A stretch of 64,000 nt of DNA from Carnimonas nigrificans ATCC BAA-78 (GCF_000526695.1 NZ_JAGO01000010.1:186001-250000); one strand, 5' to 3'; shown: positions 29,286 through 38,894, counted from the first letter of the stretch. The notes: generated by a model from the sequence alone, not told the origin. Numbers and translations: made by a program.

Positions 29286-30696
29286 GGCGAGAAGGTAACA
29301 ACGGCCATGCTCTCGCCCCACTCGTGCGCCGCAGCTCGGCTTCCAGGCGCACTGCCAACCGCAGCAAGCGAATATCATCACAGCGGCGTGCCACGAGCTG
29401 CACACCTACCGGCTGGCGATCAGGCCCCATGGTTGCGGCGATCACTACGGCGGGATGCCCCGACTGATTGAAAGGAGCGGTGAAAGTGCAGTGCCGCAGC
29501 GGCATCTCGGGATCAGGCCCCAACTGTTCGGCGCTGAAGCCGATCACCGGCGTTACCGGCGTCAGCAGGAAGTCCGCCTGATCGAACAGGGCGTTGGTCG
29601 CGGCAACGCCCTGCTGCACCCGCGCATCAATGGCGGCCATCTCCTCCAGCGTCCAGCGGCTGGCCGGCGTGCACCACGTCACCAGCTCCGGCGGTACGGC
29701 CTGCCTGAGCGGTGCGGGGCAACCGGCATACTCCCGCCAGGCGCGCAGCTTGAACGTATCATCAATGGCGGCGTACACATCTTCTTCATAAGGCGTGCGA
29801 TGTTGCGAAGCGTCTACCCCCAGCTCAGTCAACGCCTCTGCCGCCATTTCCACAGCATACAATGCGGCGGGATCAGGCGTTGGGCCGAAGCCAAAACTGG
29901 GATAGACAGCAACGCGGGCATCATGCAACCCATTGGCAGGCTCGGTGAGCGGCAGCGAAAAGCGATCTTTGGGATGGACCCCCGCCACGGCGCGCAGCAG
30001 TGGTTCAAGATCAGCCGCATGGCGACAGAGTAGCCCCGCCGACCGTACATCGGAGGCAGGAGTATGAGCGATCAGCCCCTGGGTCGGCTTGAGCGCCGCA
30101 AGACCGCATTGAGCTGCCGGTAAGCGCACTGATCCCGCTATATCGGAGCCAATCGACGCCATTCCGATGCCCGCGGCCAGAGACGCGGCGCCCCCTGAGC
30201 TGGAGCCGCCAGGACTCGCCGCCGTATTCCAGGGGTTACGGGTAATGCCATGACGCGAGCTTACCCCGGACGCGCTCATGCCAAAATCGGGCATGGTGCA
30301 CTTCGCCAGCACGAGGGCATGAGCCTGCTTCAAGCGCTCCACCGGCGGCGCATCCTCACTGGCTAAACGGCCATTACCGTGAGCGCTGGAGCCGTGATAC
30401 CAATACATGCCGCGAGCATTCACCGAATCCTTCAGCGTTACCGGTACACCTTCCAGCGCTCCTACAGCTTCGCCACTGCGCCAACGCATCCGCGAAATTT
30501 CAGCAGCGGCCAGCGCCTGTTCGCTCTGTATCTCGTAAAGCGCATTGATGGTGGGATTCACGCGCTGCGCGTGCGCTATAAAGCTCTCTGCCACCGCCAC
30601 AGGATCAAGTTCGCCGCTGCGGTAACTCGCCAGCAATTCAGGCAGGGAGATCGCGGCCAGTTGCTCAATGGGTATCACTGTTGCCCTCGTATTCAC
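29260..30696 (-). CDS. Amidase-signature hydrolase
   Basis: Amidase-signature family enzyme (478 residues) with the full Ser-cisSer-Lys triad. The lysine is in VTLKDSVNARG. The Gly/Ser-rich segment is SPGGSSSGGAASLAAG, and the nucleophile serine lies in GSDIAGSVRLPA. Relatives hydrolyse small amides, allophanate or acylated amines. There is no GatB/GatC partner, so it is not the tRNA amidotransferase. First gene of an operon with two kinases, overlapping the next by about 26 bases. Confidence 0.85.
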   Translation of the reverse strand: MNTRATVIPIEQLAAISLPELLASYRSGELDPVAVAESFIAHAQRVNPTINALYEIQSEQALAAAEISRMRWRSGEAVGALEGVPVTLKDSVNARGMYWYHGSSAHGNGRLASEDAPPVERLKQAHALVLAKCTMPDFGMSASGVSSRHGITRNPWNTAASPGGSSSGGAASLAAGIGMASIGSDIAGSVRLPAAQCGLAALKPTQGLIAHTPASDVRSAGLLCRHAADLEPLLRAVAGVHPKDRFSLPLTEPANGLHDARVAVYPSFGFGPTPDPAALYAVEMAAEALTELGVDASQHRTPYEEDVYAAIDDTFKLRAWREYAGCPAPLRQAVPPELVTWCTPASRWTLEEMAAIDARVQQGVAATNALFDQADFLLTPVTPVIGFSAEQLGPDPEMPLRHCTFTAPFNQSGHPAVVIAATMGPDRQPVGVQLVARRCDDIRLLRLAVRLEAELRRTSGARAWPLLPSRHDAHADAS

Positions 30697-30867
30697 AGAT
30701 GCCCGATACAGGCGTTACCCACTAGGGTAATGGATCGCCCCGCGCCGCTCTACAGCGCTTCACTCTGGCGGCGCGCTCCTCCCGTTAGTCAACGCACTGG
30801 GCGGGCTTGCCTACCATGCCAGTGGTATATCCCGACGAATATCACCACGCTAACGCCAGCACCGTAT

Positions 30868-30890
30868 TACCGATAAGCATGCTATCGGTA
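30868..30890. promoter_or_regulatory. Palindromic operator candidate
   Basis: Perfect 8-base inverted repeat TACCGATA-n7-TATCGGTA, centred about 110 bases before the quinone oxidoreductase start. The symmetry and size fit a dimeric repressor or LysR-type site. It lies between this gene and the divergent amidase operon and could serve either. The rest of the 291-base gap shows nothing else I recognise. Confidence 0.45.
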
Positions 30891-30987
30891 GACAAAACCA
30901 GGGTGCTATCGTGTAGCTAATGTGCTCAGCGAGCGCACTTACGCTATGCCAAGCATCCATATGCCGCTTTCACGATGAGGAGATGTC

Positions 30988-32004
30988 ATGAGCCATTCCC
31001 TGCCTGAGCAGATGCAAGTGATTGAATTCAACGGCGCGGGAGGCCCGGAGGTAATTGCCGTCGCCCAGCGCCCAGTGCCACAGCCCGCTGAAGGAGAGGT
31101 GCTGGTGCGGGTGGTCGGCGCGGGCATCAATCGCCCTGATGTGATGCAGCGCCAAGGCCACTATCCGCCGCCGGAAGGTGCATCCGATATTCCCGGGCTG
31201 GAAATTGCCGGAGAAGTGGTCGTCCTTGGCAGCGGTGTCGAGCGCTTCTCCGTGGGCGATCGGGTGTGCGGGCTGGTAGCTGGCGGTGGCTACGCCGAAT
31301 ACTGCTGTGTGAACGAGCACAATGCACTGCCCGCCCCCGCCCACCTCGATCTGGTACACGCAGCCGCCCTGCCCGAAACCTTTATGACGGTGTGGACCAA
31401 CCTGTTTCAGGATGGAAAGCTCAGCGCCGCGGATCGCGTGCTGATTCACGGAGGCAGTTCAGGCATTGGTACGACCGCGATTCAACTGGCACGGGCTTTC
31501 AAGGCGCAGCAGATTATCGTGACCGTTGGTAGCAAGGAAAAGGCAGATGCCTGTCTTGAGCTGGGCGCCACGGACGCCATCAACTACCGCGAGCAGAACT
31601 TCGCCAAGGAAGTGAAGCGGTTAACCGATGGGCATGGCGTTGATCTGATTCTCGATATGGTGGGCGGCGATTACGTGACCCAAAACTACCGCGCCGCCGC
31701 TCAGTATGGCCGTATCGTGCAAATCGCCACGCAGCAGGGTAACTCCGACAATGTTGAAGTATTCCGCCTGATGTTGAAGCGCCTTACCCACACCGGCTCT
31801 ACCCTGCGCTCGCGTACCGTTGAAGAGAAGGCGGTCATCGCCCGTGAATTGCATGAAAAAGTGTGGCCGCTGATTGATGAAGGCGAAGTTGGCCCGGTCA
31901 TTGATACCATTTTTGACTTCAGCGACGCGCGCAAGGCTCACGAGCGCATGGATTCGAGCCAGCATATCGGCAAGATCGTGCTACGTGTCAGCCACGAGCC
32001 ATAG
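30988..32004 (+). CDS. NAD(P)H quinone oxidoreductase (PIG3-like)
   Basis: Zinc-free medium-chain dehydrogenase/reductase, 338 residues, of the quinone oxidoreductase group. GROES-like N-terminal domain with GINRPDVMQRQGHYPPP and GLEIAGEVV. The NADPH-binding fold has LIHGGSSGIGTTAIQLA and later LILDMVGGDYV. The motif spacing is that of PIG3/TP53I3-type oxidoreductases. Strong ribosome site GAGGAG before ATG. Single-gene unit with a terminator after it. Confidence 0.88.
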   Translation: MSHSLPEQMQVIEFNGAGGPEVIAVAQRPVPQPAEGEVLVRVVGAGINRPDVMQRQGHYPPPEGASDIPGLEIAGEVVVLGSGVERFSVGDRVCGLVAGGGYAEYCCVNEHNALPAPAHLDLVHAAALPETFMTVWTNLFQDGKLSAADRVLIHGGSSGIGTTAIQLARAFKAQQIIVTVGSKEKADACLELGATDAINYREQNFAKEVKRLTDGHGVDLILDMVGGDYVTQNYRAAAQYGRIVQIATQQGNSDNVEVFRLMLKRLTHTGSTLRSRTVEEKAVIARELHEKVWPLIDEGEVGPVIDTIFDFSDARKAHERMDSSQHIGKIVLRVSHEP

Positions 32005-32034
32005 CCTTCATGCACCCATAAACTACCTCCACAG

Positions 32035-32060
32035 AAAAGGGGCCAGACAAGGCCCCTTTT
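32035..32060. terminator. Bidirectional terminator
   Basis: AAAAGGGGCC/GGCCCCTTTT, a perfect 10-bp stem with a 6-base loop, flanked by A and T tracts so it can act on both strands. It lies between the convergent quinone oxidoreductase and ppx genes. Confidence 0.88.
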
Positions 32061-32088
32061 CGTTCTTCACGCCTGCGCTTTTACCGTG

Positions 32089-33621
32089 CTAAGCGTTGTT
32101 ATGCAGCTTGAGTGTGATACCCAGCTTCGCGTACTGCTTCACTTCCCCATTGAGCTGATCGAGCAGCACCGGGTCCATGCGCCCCACATCGGTCAAGGTG
32201 ACATCGAGCTGGTCGCCGCTATCGGCGCTGATGTGGAAGCTCGGCGCTGAATCCTGCCGGTCAATGTTATCGAGCACTGCCAGGCGCAGCACCACAATCA
32301 GGCGCTGCACATCCTTTTGCGAATAGAGCGAAAACGCCGGGAGCAGATCGGGCTTTATCTTTTTGCGACAGCAGCGCACCAGCGTCGCCAGAAGCAGTTG
32401 CTCTTCCTTGCCAAAGCCAGGCATATCGGCATTGGCAAGAATGTAGGCCGAATGGTGGTGCATGCTGCTTGAGTTGATCTGTAGCCCCACCTCGTGCAAC
32501 CGAGCGGCCCACAGCAAGCGCCGGCACCAGTGCTTCGACAGCTTCCAGGGAGCTACCACCTTGTCAAACTGCTGCTGTGCTGCCCGCTCGACACGCCGCG
32601 CCTGATCAGGATCGACACTGTACCGCGCAGCCAGCCCATCGACGGTGCGCTGTCGCACATCCTGATGATCAATAACGCTGCCTGCCAGCTCGTATAGCAC
32701 CCCTTCACGGAGCGCCGCATCGTGGGTATTTAGCGCATCAAGCCCCAGCGCCTCCATGATGCTCAGCATAATGGCGGTGCCAGCGGTAATGATCGCTTCA
32801 CGCTCGGGGTCCATGCCGCTGATCGCAATCTTGTCGACCTTGCCCAGCGCCAGCAGCTCATCACGGCACCGATATAGCTGCTTCAAGGTGATGCGATCAG
32901 CAGGCTGATCGTCGCGCTGGCTGGCCCAGAGTGCCAGCGCCTTGGCGGTACCCGATGTTGCGTACACCGCATCGAAGCTGAATTTCTTCAGGTCGGCGAT
33001 CACCGGCTTCAATTCGCTGCGCGCAGCGACACAGGCTTTTTCAAACGCCTTGGCCGTGATCTCGCCATTACTGAAAAAGCGTTCGGTGAAAGAGACGCTG
33101 CCCATACTGCGCGAGGTGAGAAAATCGGTAACGAACTGATGCCCGGAGATCATCTCGGTGCTGCCGCCGCCAATGTCGATCACCAGCCGCTGCTCGTTGG
33201 TGGGCGTGGTTTGCGCCACCCCTTGATAGATCAGGCGCGCTTCTTCACGCCCCGAAATCGTTTCAATGGCGAAAGGCAGAAATTCGGCTGCACGCGCAAG
33301 AAACGTGGCGCGATTGCTCGCTTCTCGCAGAGTATGAGTAGCCACCACCCTGACCTGTTCAGGCTGAAAGCCCGCCAGCCGCTGAGCGCACAAACGCAGC
33401 GCATCAAGCCCGCGCTGCATCGCTTCATCGCTAAGCTCATTTTCTTCGTTAAGCCCGCTGGCCAGATGCACCCGCTGCTTGAAGCGCAGCAGCGGTTGCA
33501 GGTGCTGGTCAATCACCCGCGCAGTAATCAGGTGAAAGCTGTTCGAGCCGAGATCGAGGGCGGCAAACGGCGCCTGAGCAGACTCGGGCTGAGGCGGTTC
33601 AGGGAGTACATCTTCACTCAT
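32089..33621 (-). CDS. ppx: Exopolyphosphatase
   Basis: Ppx/GppA phosphatase (510 residues) that removes phosphate from polyphosphate ends. Actin-like ATPase fold: AALDLGSNSFHLI at about 20, LVIDIGGGSTEMISG, YATSGTAKALA, and a C-terminal HD-like helical domain (LHEVGLQI, HHHSAYIL). Its ATG overlaps the ppk stop by 4 bases, so synthesis and breakdown genes are coupled. Confidence 0.95.
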   Translation of the reverse strand: MSEDVLPEPPQPESAQAPFAALDLGSNSFHLITARVIDQHLQPLLRFKQRVHLASGLNEENELSDEAMQRGLDALRLCAQRLAGFQPEQVRVVATHTLREASNRATFLARAAEFLPFAIETISGREEARLIYQGVAQTTPTNEQRLVIDIGGGSTEMISGHQFVTDFLTSRSMGSVSFTERFFSNGEITAKAFEKACVAARSELKPVIADLKKFSFDAVYATSGTAKALALWASQRDDQPADRITLKQLYRCRDELLALGKVDKIAISGMDPEREAIITAGTAIMLSIMEALGLDALNTHDAALREGVLYELAGSVIDHQDVRQRTVDGLAARYSVDPDQARRVERAAQQQFDKVVAPWKLSKHWCRRLLWAARLHEVGLQINSSSMHHHSAYILANADMPGFGKEEQLLLATLVRCCRKKIKPDLLPAFSLYSQKDVQRLIVVLRLAVLDNIDRQDSAPSFHISADSGDQLDVTLTDVGRMDPVLLDQLNGEVKQYAKLGITLKLHNNA

Positions 33622-35666
33622 GGAGTACCGCCGGCTTGTTTCAAGTAATCGTAAATCAACATCTGTGAGCGCACTTTTTTACGGTTGCCGCGAGGCTGGT
33701 AAAGATTCGACTGATGAGCGTCGATAATGCGCGCTTTGGTGTTATCTCGCCACTGTATTTCAAGAATATCCTTCACCTGCGCGGCAATTGCAGGCGCCTT
33801 GAGGGGCGCACTGACTTCAACGCGCTGGTCAAGGTTGCGCCCGTACCAGTCGGCCGACGAGATATAGGAGCGCGGCTGACCGCCATTATGGAAGCAGAAC
33901 ACCCGAGCGTGCTCAAGGAAGCGATCCACGATACTACGCACCTGAATGTTATCGCTGACGCCCTTGATGCCGGGGCGCAGACAGCACATGCCGCGCACAA
34001 TGGCCCGCACCTTAACCCCCGCCTGCGATGCGCGTTCCAGAGCGTGGATCAGTTCCTCATCGACCAGATTGTTGATCTTGAGGAAAATTTCTGCCTTTTT
34101 ACCCCGTTCAGCCGCTTCGATTTCCCCCTCGATCAGCGCCATCAAGCGTGGTCGGGTGGTGACCGGCGAGACCAGCAGATGCGTGAACTCGGGCACCCTA
34201 TAGGGCTTCTCAAGATAAAGGAACACGCGCTCAACGTCGGCAGTAATCTCGTCATCGGCGGTAAACAGACTGAAATCGGTATAGATACGCGCGGTTTTTT
34301 CATTGAAGTTGCCGGTGCCAATATGGCAGTAGCGCTTGATGCCTTCTTCTTCCTTGCGGGTAATCAAGATCAGCTTGGCGTGTACCTTCAGCCCTTGAAT
34401 ACCGAAGATGACCCGTACCCCTTCCTGGGTAAGGAACTTGGCCCACTCGATATTGGCCTCTTCATCAAAGCGCGCCTGTAGCTCCACCATCACGGTCACT
34501 TTTTTACCGTTACGCGCCGCATCCACCAGCGACTCGATGATCTGCGAATCACTGGCAACGCGATAGAGACAAATATTGATCGAACGCACCGCAGGATCGT
34601 AAGCCGCCTGTCGCACCAGTTCGGTTAGCTGCTCGAAACGGTGATAGGGGTAATAAAGCAGAATATCTTCGGAAGCAATGGCCGTGAAAACATTGCGATG
34701 CGCCTTGAATACCGGATGGTTCAAGGGCGCTACGGTAGGATGCTGATAGGATTTACGCCCCAGATTGGGAAAGCTGACAAGATCACGGGTATTCCGATAA
34801 CGTCCGCCCGCCACCAGCGAATCGTTGGGCGACATCTGGGTATTCTCCACCAGAAAATCGAGCATTTCCTGCGGCATATCACCGTCGTAGACCAGACGTA
34901 CGGCTTCGGCCTGCTCACGCTGACGAATACCCTCTTCCATCAGTTCGAGCACGCTATGTTCAATATCGTGGGACAGGCGGTATTCGGCATCACGAGTCAG
35001 TTTGAATTCATAAGCACGCACCGAATCAAACGGAATAATGCCTTCGAACAGCTCTTCAAGGCAGAGCGTGATCACACTGTCGAGCAGCACAATACGCTTG
35101 TTGCGCTTCTCATATTTGAACGGCAGCTTGATAAAGCGCGGCAGACGATCACGGGGCAGCTCTACCGCGGCATAACTGGCGCGTCCGTCATGCTTGATTT
35201 CAACGAAGAAATAGGTGGAATCCTCATTGACGAGATCGGTAATCGAGGTGGATTTACCAATCAGCAGCGGCACCAGATAGCGCTTGATATCGGAATGGAA
35301 GAAGCGCTTCAGCCACTCTTTCTCCTTGTTGGTCAGCTGCTCCTCTTCAACCAGCATCATGTGCTTGCTGGCAAGCTCCCGACACACGTCAACACTAATC
35401 GTATCGAAGAGTTTCTGTAGATCCGCCACCTTCTGCTGAATATCAGCAAACAGCGCCTCGGCAGCGCGCCGCTCATCCTTATTGCGCGCAGCAGCCACCT
35501 GACGCCGCACTTCCGCCACGCGAACACTGAAAAATTCATCGGCGTTATTGGAAAAAATACCTAAAAAATGCATTCGCTCGATGATCGGCACCCGACTGTC
35601 TGCCGCCTCTTGCAGAACTCGCTCGTTAAACGCAAGCCAACTCAATTCCTTCGGGTATAACGACAT
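33618..35666 (-). CDS. ppk: Polyphosphate kinase 1
   Basis: Polymerises ATP gamma-phosphate into polyphosphate at the inner membrane. About 682 residues, with N domain YPKELSWLAFNERVLQEA. The two phospholipase-D-like C domains carry the active-site histidines: IKRYCHIGTGNFNEKTARIYTD (autophosphorylated His) and VFCFHNGG...SADWYGRNLDQRVE. Start ATG 35666 with AGGG upstream; a GTG two codons earlier is an alternative. Transcribed with ppx; a PhoB-like site precedes it. Confidence 0.96.
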   Translation of the reverse strand: MSLYPKELSWLAFNERVLQEAADSRVPIIERMHFLGIFSNNADEFFSVRVAEVRRQVAAARNKDERRAAEALFADIQQKVADLQKLFDTISVDVCRELASKHMMLVEEEQLTNKEKEWLKRFFHSDIKRYLVPLLIGKSTSITDLVNEDSTYFFVEIKHDGRASYAAVELPRDRLPRFIKLPFKYEKRNKRIVLLDSVITLCLEELFEGIIPFDSVRAYEFKLTRDAEYRLSHDIEHSVLELMEEGIRQREQAEAVRLVYDGDMPQEMLDFLVENTQMSPNDSLVAGGRYRNTRDLVSFPNLGRKSYQHPTVAPLNHPVFKAHRNVFTAIASEDILLYYPYHRFEQLTELVRQAAYDPAVRSINICLYRVASDSQIIESLVDAARNGKKVTVMVELQARFDEEANIEWAKFLTQEGVRVIFGIQGLKVHAKLILITRKEEEGIKRYCHIGTGNFNEKTARIYTDFSLFTADDEITADVERVFLYLEKPYRVPEFTHLLVSPVTTRPRLMALIEGEIEAAERGKKAEIFLKINNLVDEELIHALERASQAGVKVRAIVRGMCCLRPGIKGVSDNIQVRSIVDRFLEHARVFCFHNGGQPRSYISSADWYGRNLDQRVEVSAPLKAPAIAAQVKDILEIQWRDNTKARIIDAHQSNLYQPRGNRKKVRSQMLIYDYLKQAGGTP

Positions 35667-35717
35667 TTCCACCGCCCTGTATTAACCATTTTCTTTTTTT
35701 AATTTAGAACACTAATG

Positions 35718-35744
35718 TGACAGTCAGGTAAATGACCCTGACAG
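35718..35744 (-). promoter_or_regulatory. PhoB box-like promoter of ppk
   Basis: On the minus strand two CTGTCA hexamers stand 21 bases apart, with a poorer GGGTCA between. Each matches the CTGTCA half of the Pho box consensus. Ten bases after the second repeat (past CAC) a TAAATT could serve as -10, at about 40 bases before the ppk start. Spacing is one base short of two 11-base turns. Induction on phosphate starvation is plausible for ppk-ppx. Confidence 0.42.
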
Positions 35745-35875
35745 GATATATTAGATAGTTTCCAGCGCCCGGCAATTGGACTGTTGAAGCAGCTATACGG
35801 TACTCGCTCGCGTGATAAGCTGGAACCATCTTTAGCCACTCTCCCTTTCAACCACTCTCCACGAACGAGGATTCC

Positions 35876-36703
35876 ATGGCGTTCAGTAAAGCGCAGTTAG
35901 ACGAAGTTGCTGTCATTCTTGAGCAGGCGGGGCGGGCCATCGTGATGCCCTCCTTCGGCAAGCTGTCAGCGGCGGAGATTCGCGCCAAAACCAGCGCTAT
36001 CGACCTGGTCACCGATGCCGATGAAGCAGCCGAGCGTTTTATCAGTGATGCGCTGCTCACTACCTTCGATAACGCTATTGTGATTGGCGAAGAGGCGGTA
36101 GCGCAGGGGCAGACATCTCTCGATACGCTGATGCACGCGGAGCTGGCATTTGTGATCGACCCCATTGATGGCACGCGCAACTACGCCTCCGCGACGCCGC
36201 TCTTTGGCATCATGGTGGCGGTGGTCGAGCGCGGAGAAGTGGCAGCGGGCATTATCTACGACCCGGTAACCGAGCGGCGCTATTGTGCAGTGAAAGGCCA
36301 GGGGGCCTGGGCGCAGTGGTCTGATGGCAGCAGTCATTCTTTACAGGTCGCCCAGCCGGTGGCGCTGGAGAAAATGGAGATGCTGATCTCGACCGGGCAT
36401 CTCGATGAGCCGCTCAAGAGTCAGGTGAATGCACGTTTGGGCTGTTTTAGTGCGGTTTCGATGCTGCTGTGTGCGGCCCATGAGTACCGGCTATTGGCTG
36501 AAGGCTACCGTCACGGCTCTTTCTATCGCAAGCTCATGCCGTGGGATCACGCCGCTGGTTGGCTGATTCATCAGGAAGCAGGCGGCTACTCGGCCCATTT
36601 CGACGGCACACCGTACCGGCTCGATAACCTTGCAGGCGGATTAATCTGCGCTCCCGACAAGGCCAGTTGGGAAGCACTGCACAGGGCATTGATAACGCCG
36701 TGA
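35876..36703 (+). CDS. Inositol monophosphatase-family phosphatase
   Basis: Mg-dependent lithium-sensitive-type phosphatase, 275 residues. GEEAV and FVIDPIDGTRNYAS supply the metal-binding acids; MPWDHAAGWLIHQEAGG is the C-terminal WDxAAG motif. Members act on inositol-1-phosphate, histidinol phosphate or 3'-phosphoadenylates; which one applies here cannot be read. RBS-like GAGGATT before ATG. The next small gene overlaps its stop (GTGA). Confidence 0.85.
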   Translation: MAFSKAQLDEVAVILEQAGRAIVMPSFGKLSAAEIRAKTSAIDLVTDADEAAERFISDALLTTFDNAIVIGEEAVAQGQTSLDTLMHAELAFVIDPIDGTRNYASATPLFGIMVAVVERGEVAAGIIYDPVTERRYCAVKGQGAWAQWSDGSSHSLQVAQPVALEKMEMLISTGHLDEPLKSQVNARLGCFSAVSMLLCAAHEYRLLAEGYRHGSFYRKLMPWDHAAGWLIHQEAGGYSAHFDGTPYRLDNLAGGLICAPDKASWEALHRALITP

Positions 36704-37053
36704 TCACACGCTGCCTGTCGCTGGTGGGGCTACTGACACTGCCGCTTGTCGGCATGGCAGAGCCTATTGATCTGAGCGTGCCGGGGCCTGACTTCGAGGC
36801 CGAGGCACACAAATATGGCAGTCGCTCGGAAACCACTCCCCCGCTTAGCGACACTAATCCCTATCTGATCTCGCAGCCGCCGAAACAGCGCGGTGTCGAT
36901 GTTCATGGCGGCCTTGAGGCGGGCTACATGACCGGCAGTCACGGCGCTTCCGGCCACTATACTGCGGGCCATGTTCATCTTGACCGCGGCAACACGCGCG
37001 TCACCCTTGGGTTCAGCGAATCGAAGCTGAATGGCGGTAATTGGGGAAGGTAG
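36700..37053 (+). CDS. Small secreted protein, unknown
   Basis: 117 residues from GTG 36700, overlapping the previous stop as GTGA. A signal peptide is clear: ITRC, a hydrophobic core LSLVGLLTLPLVG, and cleavage after GMA. The mature part is about 92 residues, polar, rich in Gly, Ser and His (GGLEAGYMTGSHGASGHYTAGHVHLDRG). It ends with a beta-like VTLGFSESKL. It reads like a short periplasmic or surface protein with a small barrel-like repeat. I do not know the family. Coupling to the phosphatase suggests joint expression. Confidence 0.65.
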   Translation: MITRCLSLVGLLTLPLVGMAEPIDLSVPGPDFEAEAHKYGSRSETTPPLSDTNPYLISQPPKQRGVDVHGGLEAGYMTGSHGASGHYTAGHVHLDRGNTRVTLGFSESKLNGGNWGR

Positions 37054-37195
37054 GGAATTAAACGTGGCGGCAGCGGAGCACGCAGCAGCCATGGGGGAGC
37101 AGCAAGCGCCTGCTTGTGGAAGGAAAATCCGCGGTAGCGCACGACAGACACCTTCGCCGAGCGCTACTGCTTCAGAAGGAAGAACGGCTGGCGGC

Positions 37196-37762
37196 CTAGA
37201 GCGCCAGAAAATGCTCGCGGTAGTAACGCAGCTCTTCGATGGATTCACGAATATCATCAAGCGCCTGATGCGTCGTGCGCTTCTCAAAGCCCTTGAGAAT
37301 GGAAGGCTTCCAGCGCTTCGCCAGCTCTTTCAGCGTTGATACATCAAGGTTGCGATAGTGAAAGAAGTCGGCCAGTTGAGGCATTTCACTCTGCATGAAA
37401 CGGCGATCCTGATGCACGCTATTGCCGCATAGCGGTGAGGTTCCCGGCGCCATGTGCTGACGCAGAAACTCAATGGTCAGACGCTCGGCTTCAGCGGTAT
37501 CGACACTGCTGCTGCGCACCCGCTCAATCAGCCCCGACTCCCCATGGGTACGGGTATTCCACTCATCCATCGCATCCAGCAAATGATCATCCTGATGCAC
37601 CGCGATAACCGGTCCTTCTGCAATCAGGTTCAGATTGCCATCGGTGACAATGGTCGCCACTTCGATAATGCGATTCACGCTGGGATCGAGACCGGTCATT
37701 TCCAAATCAATCCAGCCTAGACGGTCATCAGCCGGGTTGATTCCCTCTGCTGCTTGCGACAT
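37196..37762 (-). CDS. orn: Oligoribonuclease
   Basis: DEDDh 3'-5' exonuclease that degrades 2-5 nt RNAs and pGpG. 188 residues. [12 protein letters not shown] (first acids), [12 protein letters not shown] and [21 protein letters not shown] (His and Asp). ATG 37762 has GGAGAA six bases upstream; a GTG two codons earlier is weaker. Divergent from rsgA as in many gammaproteobacteria. Confidence 0.96.
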   Translation of the reverse strand: MSQAAEGINPADDRLGWIDLEMTGLDPSVNRIIEVATIVTDGNLNLIAEGPVIAVHQDDHLLDAMDEWNTRTHGESGLIERVRSSSVDTAEAERLTIEFLRQHMAPGTSPLCGNSVHQDRRFMQSEMPQLADFFHYRNLDVSTLKELAKRWKPSILKGFEKRTTHQALDDIRESIEELRYYREHFLAL

Positions 37763-37852
37763 TGACACTTCTCCACCAAATCAGGATAACCGCACAAGAG
37801 TAAACCTGTAGAATGACAGGTCAAGCAAGCCATCATATTAGCCAGGGGACGC

Positions 37853-38860
37853 ATGAGCGGACGCAAACTTACCCGCCAGCAGCAGCGACGCATTGATCGT
37901 ATTCAGGCCGAACGCAATCGGCGCGCCGCCAGTCAGGAAGCGCGCGAACAGCAGAAGCTGGAGTCAGGGGAATTTGGCCCTGAGCAGCGTGGCCGTGTCA
38001 TTGCGCACTTCGGAAAAAGTCTCGACGTAGAGAGCGAGCGCGGCAGCGTGCATCGCTGCCATTTACGTGCCAACCTCGAATCACTGGTCAGCGGGGATAA
38101 CGTGAGCTGGCGTGAAGGCGATGACGGCAGCGGTGTGGTGGTGGCTCGCCTGCCGCGTACCTCAACGCTGGAGCGCCCAACCTTTCAGGGGGTGCTCAAG
38201 CCAGTAGCCGCCAACCTTGATCGAATCATGATCGTCTTCGCGGTGGAGCCTGCTCCCCACGCCAATCTGATTGATCGCTATCTGGTGGCCGCTGAAGAGA
38301 CCGGCATTCAGCCAGCGCTGGTGCTTAATAAGGTCGATCTGCTGAATGATCAGCGCGCGCCAACGCTGGCGCTGCTGGAGCGCTATCAAGGGCTTGGCTA
38401 TGACGTGATTGAAGCGTCTATTTCAGCCCCTGGGGGGCTTGCCGCGCTGCGCGACTTCCTCAAGGGCCATATCGCTGTTTTTGTCGGGCAATCGGGGGTG
38501 GGCAAATCATCACTGATTCAGGCGCTGCTGCCCAACGAGGCGCTGCGCGTCGGTGAGCTTTCCAGCGAGACCCGCAAAGGGATGCACACCACCACCACCG
38601 CCCGCCTCTACCACTTCCCCGATGGCGGCGATCTGATCGACTCCCCCGGCATTCGCGAATTCGGGCTGGGGCATCTTGATGAAGAGGCCATCGCCGACGG
38701 TTTTATCGAGTTCCGCCCCTTCCTTGGCCGCTGCCGCTTTCGCAACTGCCGCCACGTTAACGAACCCGGCTGCGCACTGCTGGCCGCCGTCGATAGTAAT
38801 GAGATCAGCACGGAACGCTTCGCCAGCTTCCGCCGTATTGTCGCCGACCCGGAGCGCTAG
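37853..38860 (+). CDS. rsgA: Small-subunit ribosome biogenesis GTPase RsgA
   Basis: Circularly permuted GTPase for late 30S maturation, 335 residues. Basic N-terminus (KLTRQQQRRIDRIQ), OB fold (RGRVIAHFG), then G4 LNKVDLL, G1 FVGQSGVGKSSLIQ and G3 DSPGIREFG. It ends with the zinc knuckle CRFRNCRHVNEPGC. ATG preceded by AGGGGA. Confidence 0.96.
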   Translation: MSGRKLTRQQQRRIDRIQAERNRRAASQEAREQQKLESGEFGPEQRGRVIAHFGKSLDVESERGSVHRCHLRANLESLVSGDNVSWREGDDGSGVVVARLPRTSTLERPTFQGVLKPVAANLDRIMIVFAVEPAPHANLIDRYLVAAEETGIQPALVLNKVDLLNDQRAPTLALLERYQGLGYDVIEASISAPGGLAALRDFLKGHIAVFVGQSGVGKSSLIQALLPNEALRVGELSSETRKGMHTTTTARLYHFPDGGDLIDSPGIREFGLGHLDEEAIADGFIEFRPFLGRCRFRNCRHVNEPGCALLAAVDSNEISTERFASFRRIVADPER

Positions 38861-38894
38861 CAATCACAGCGCTCTTTAATCCGACCAGAAGCTT

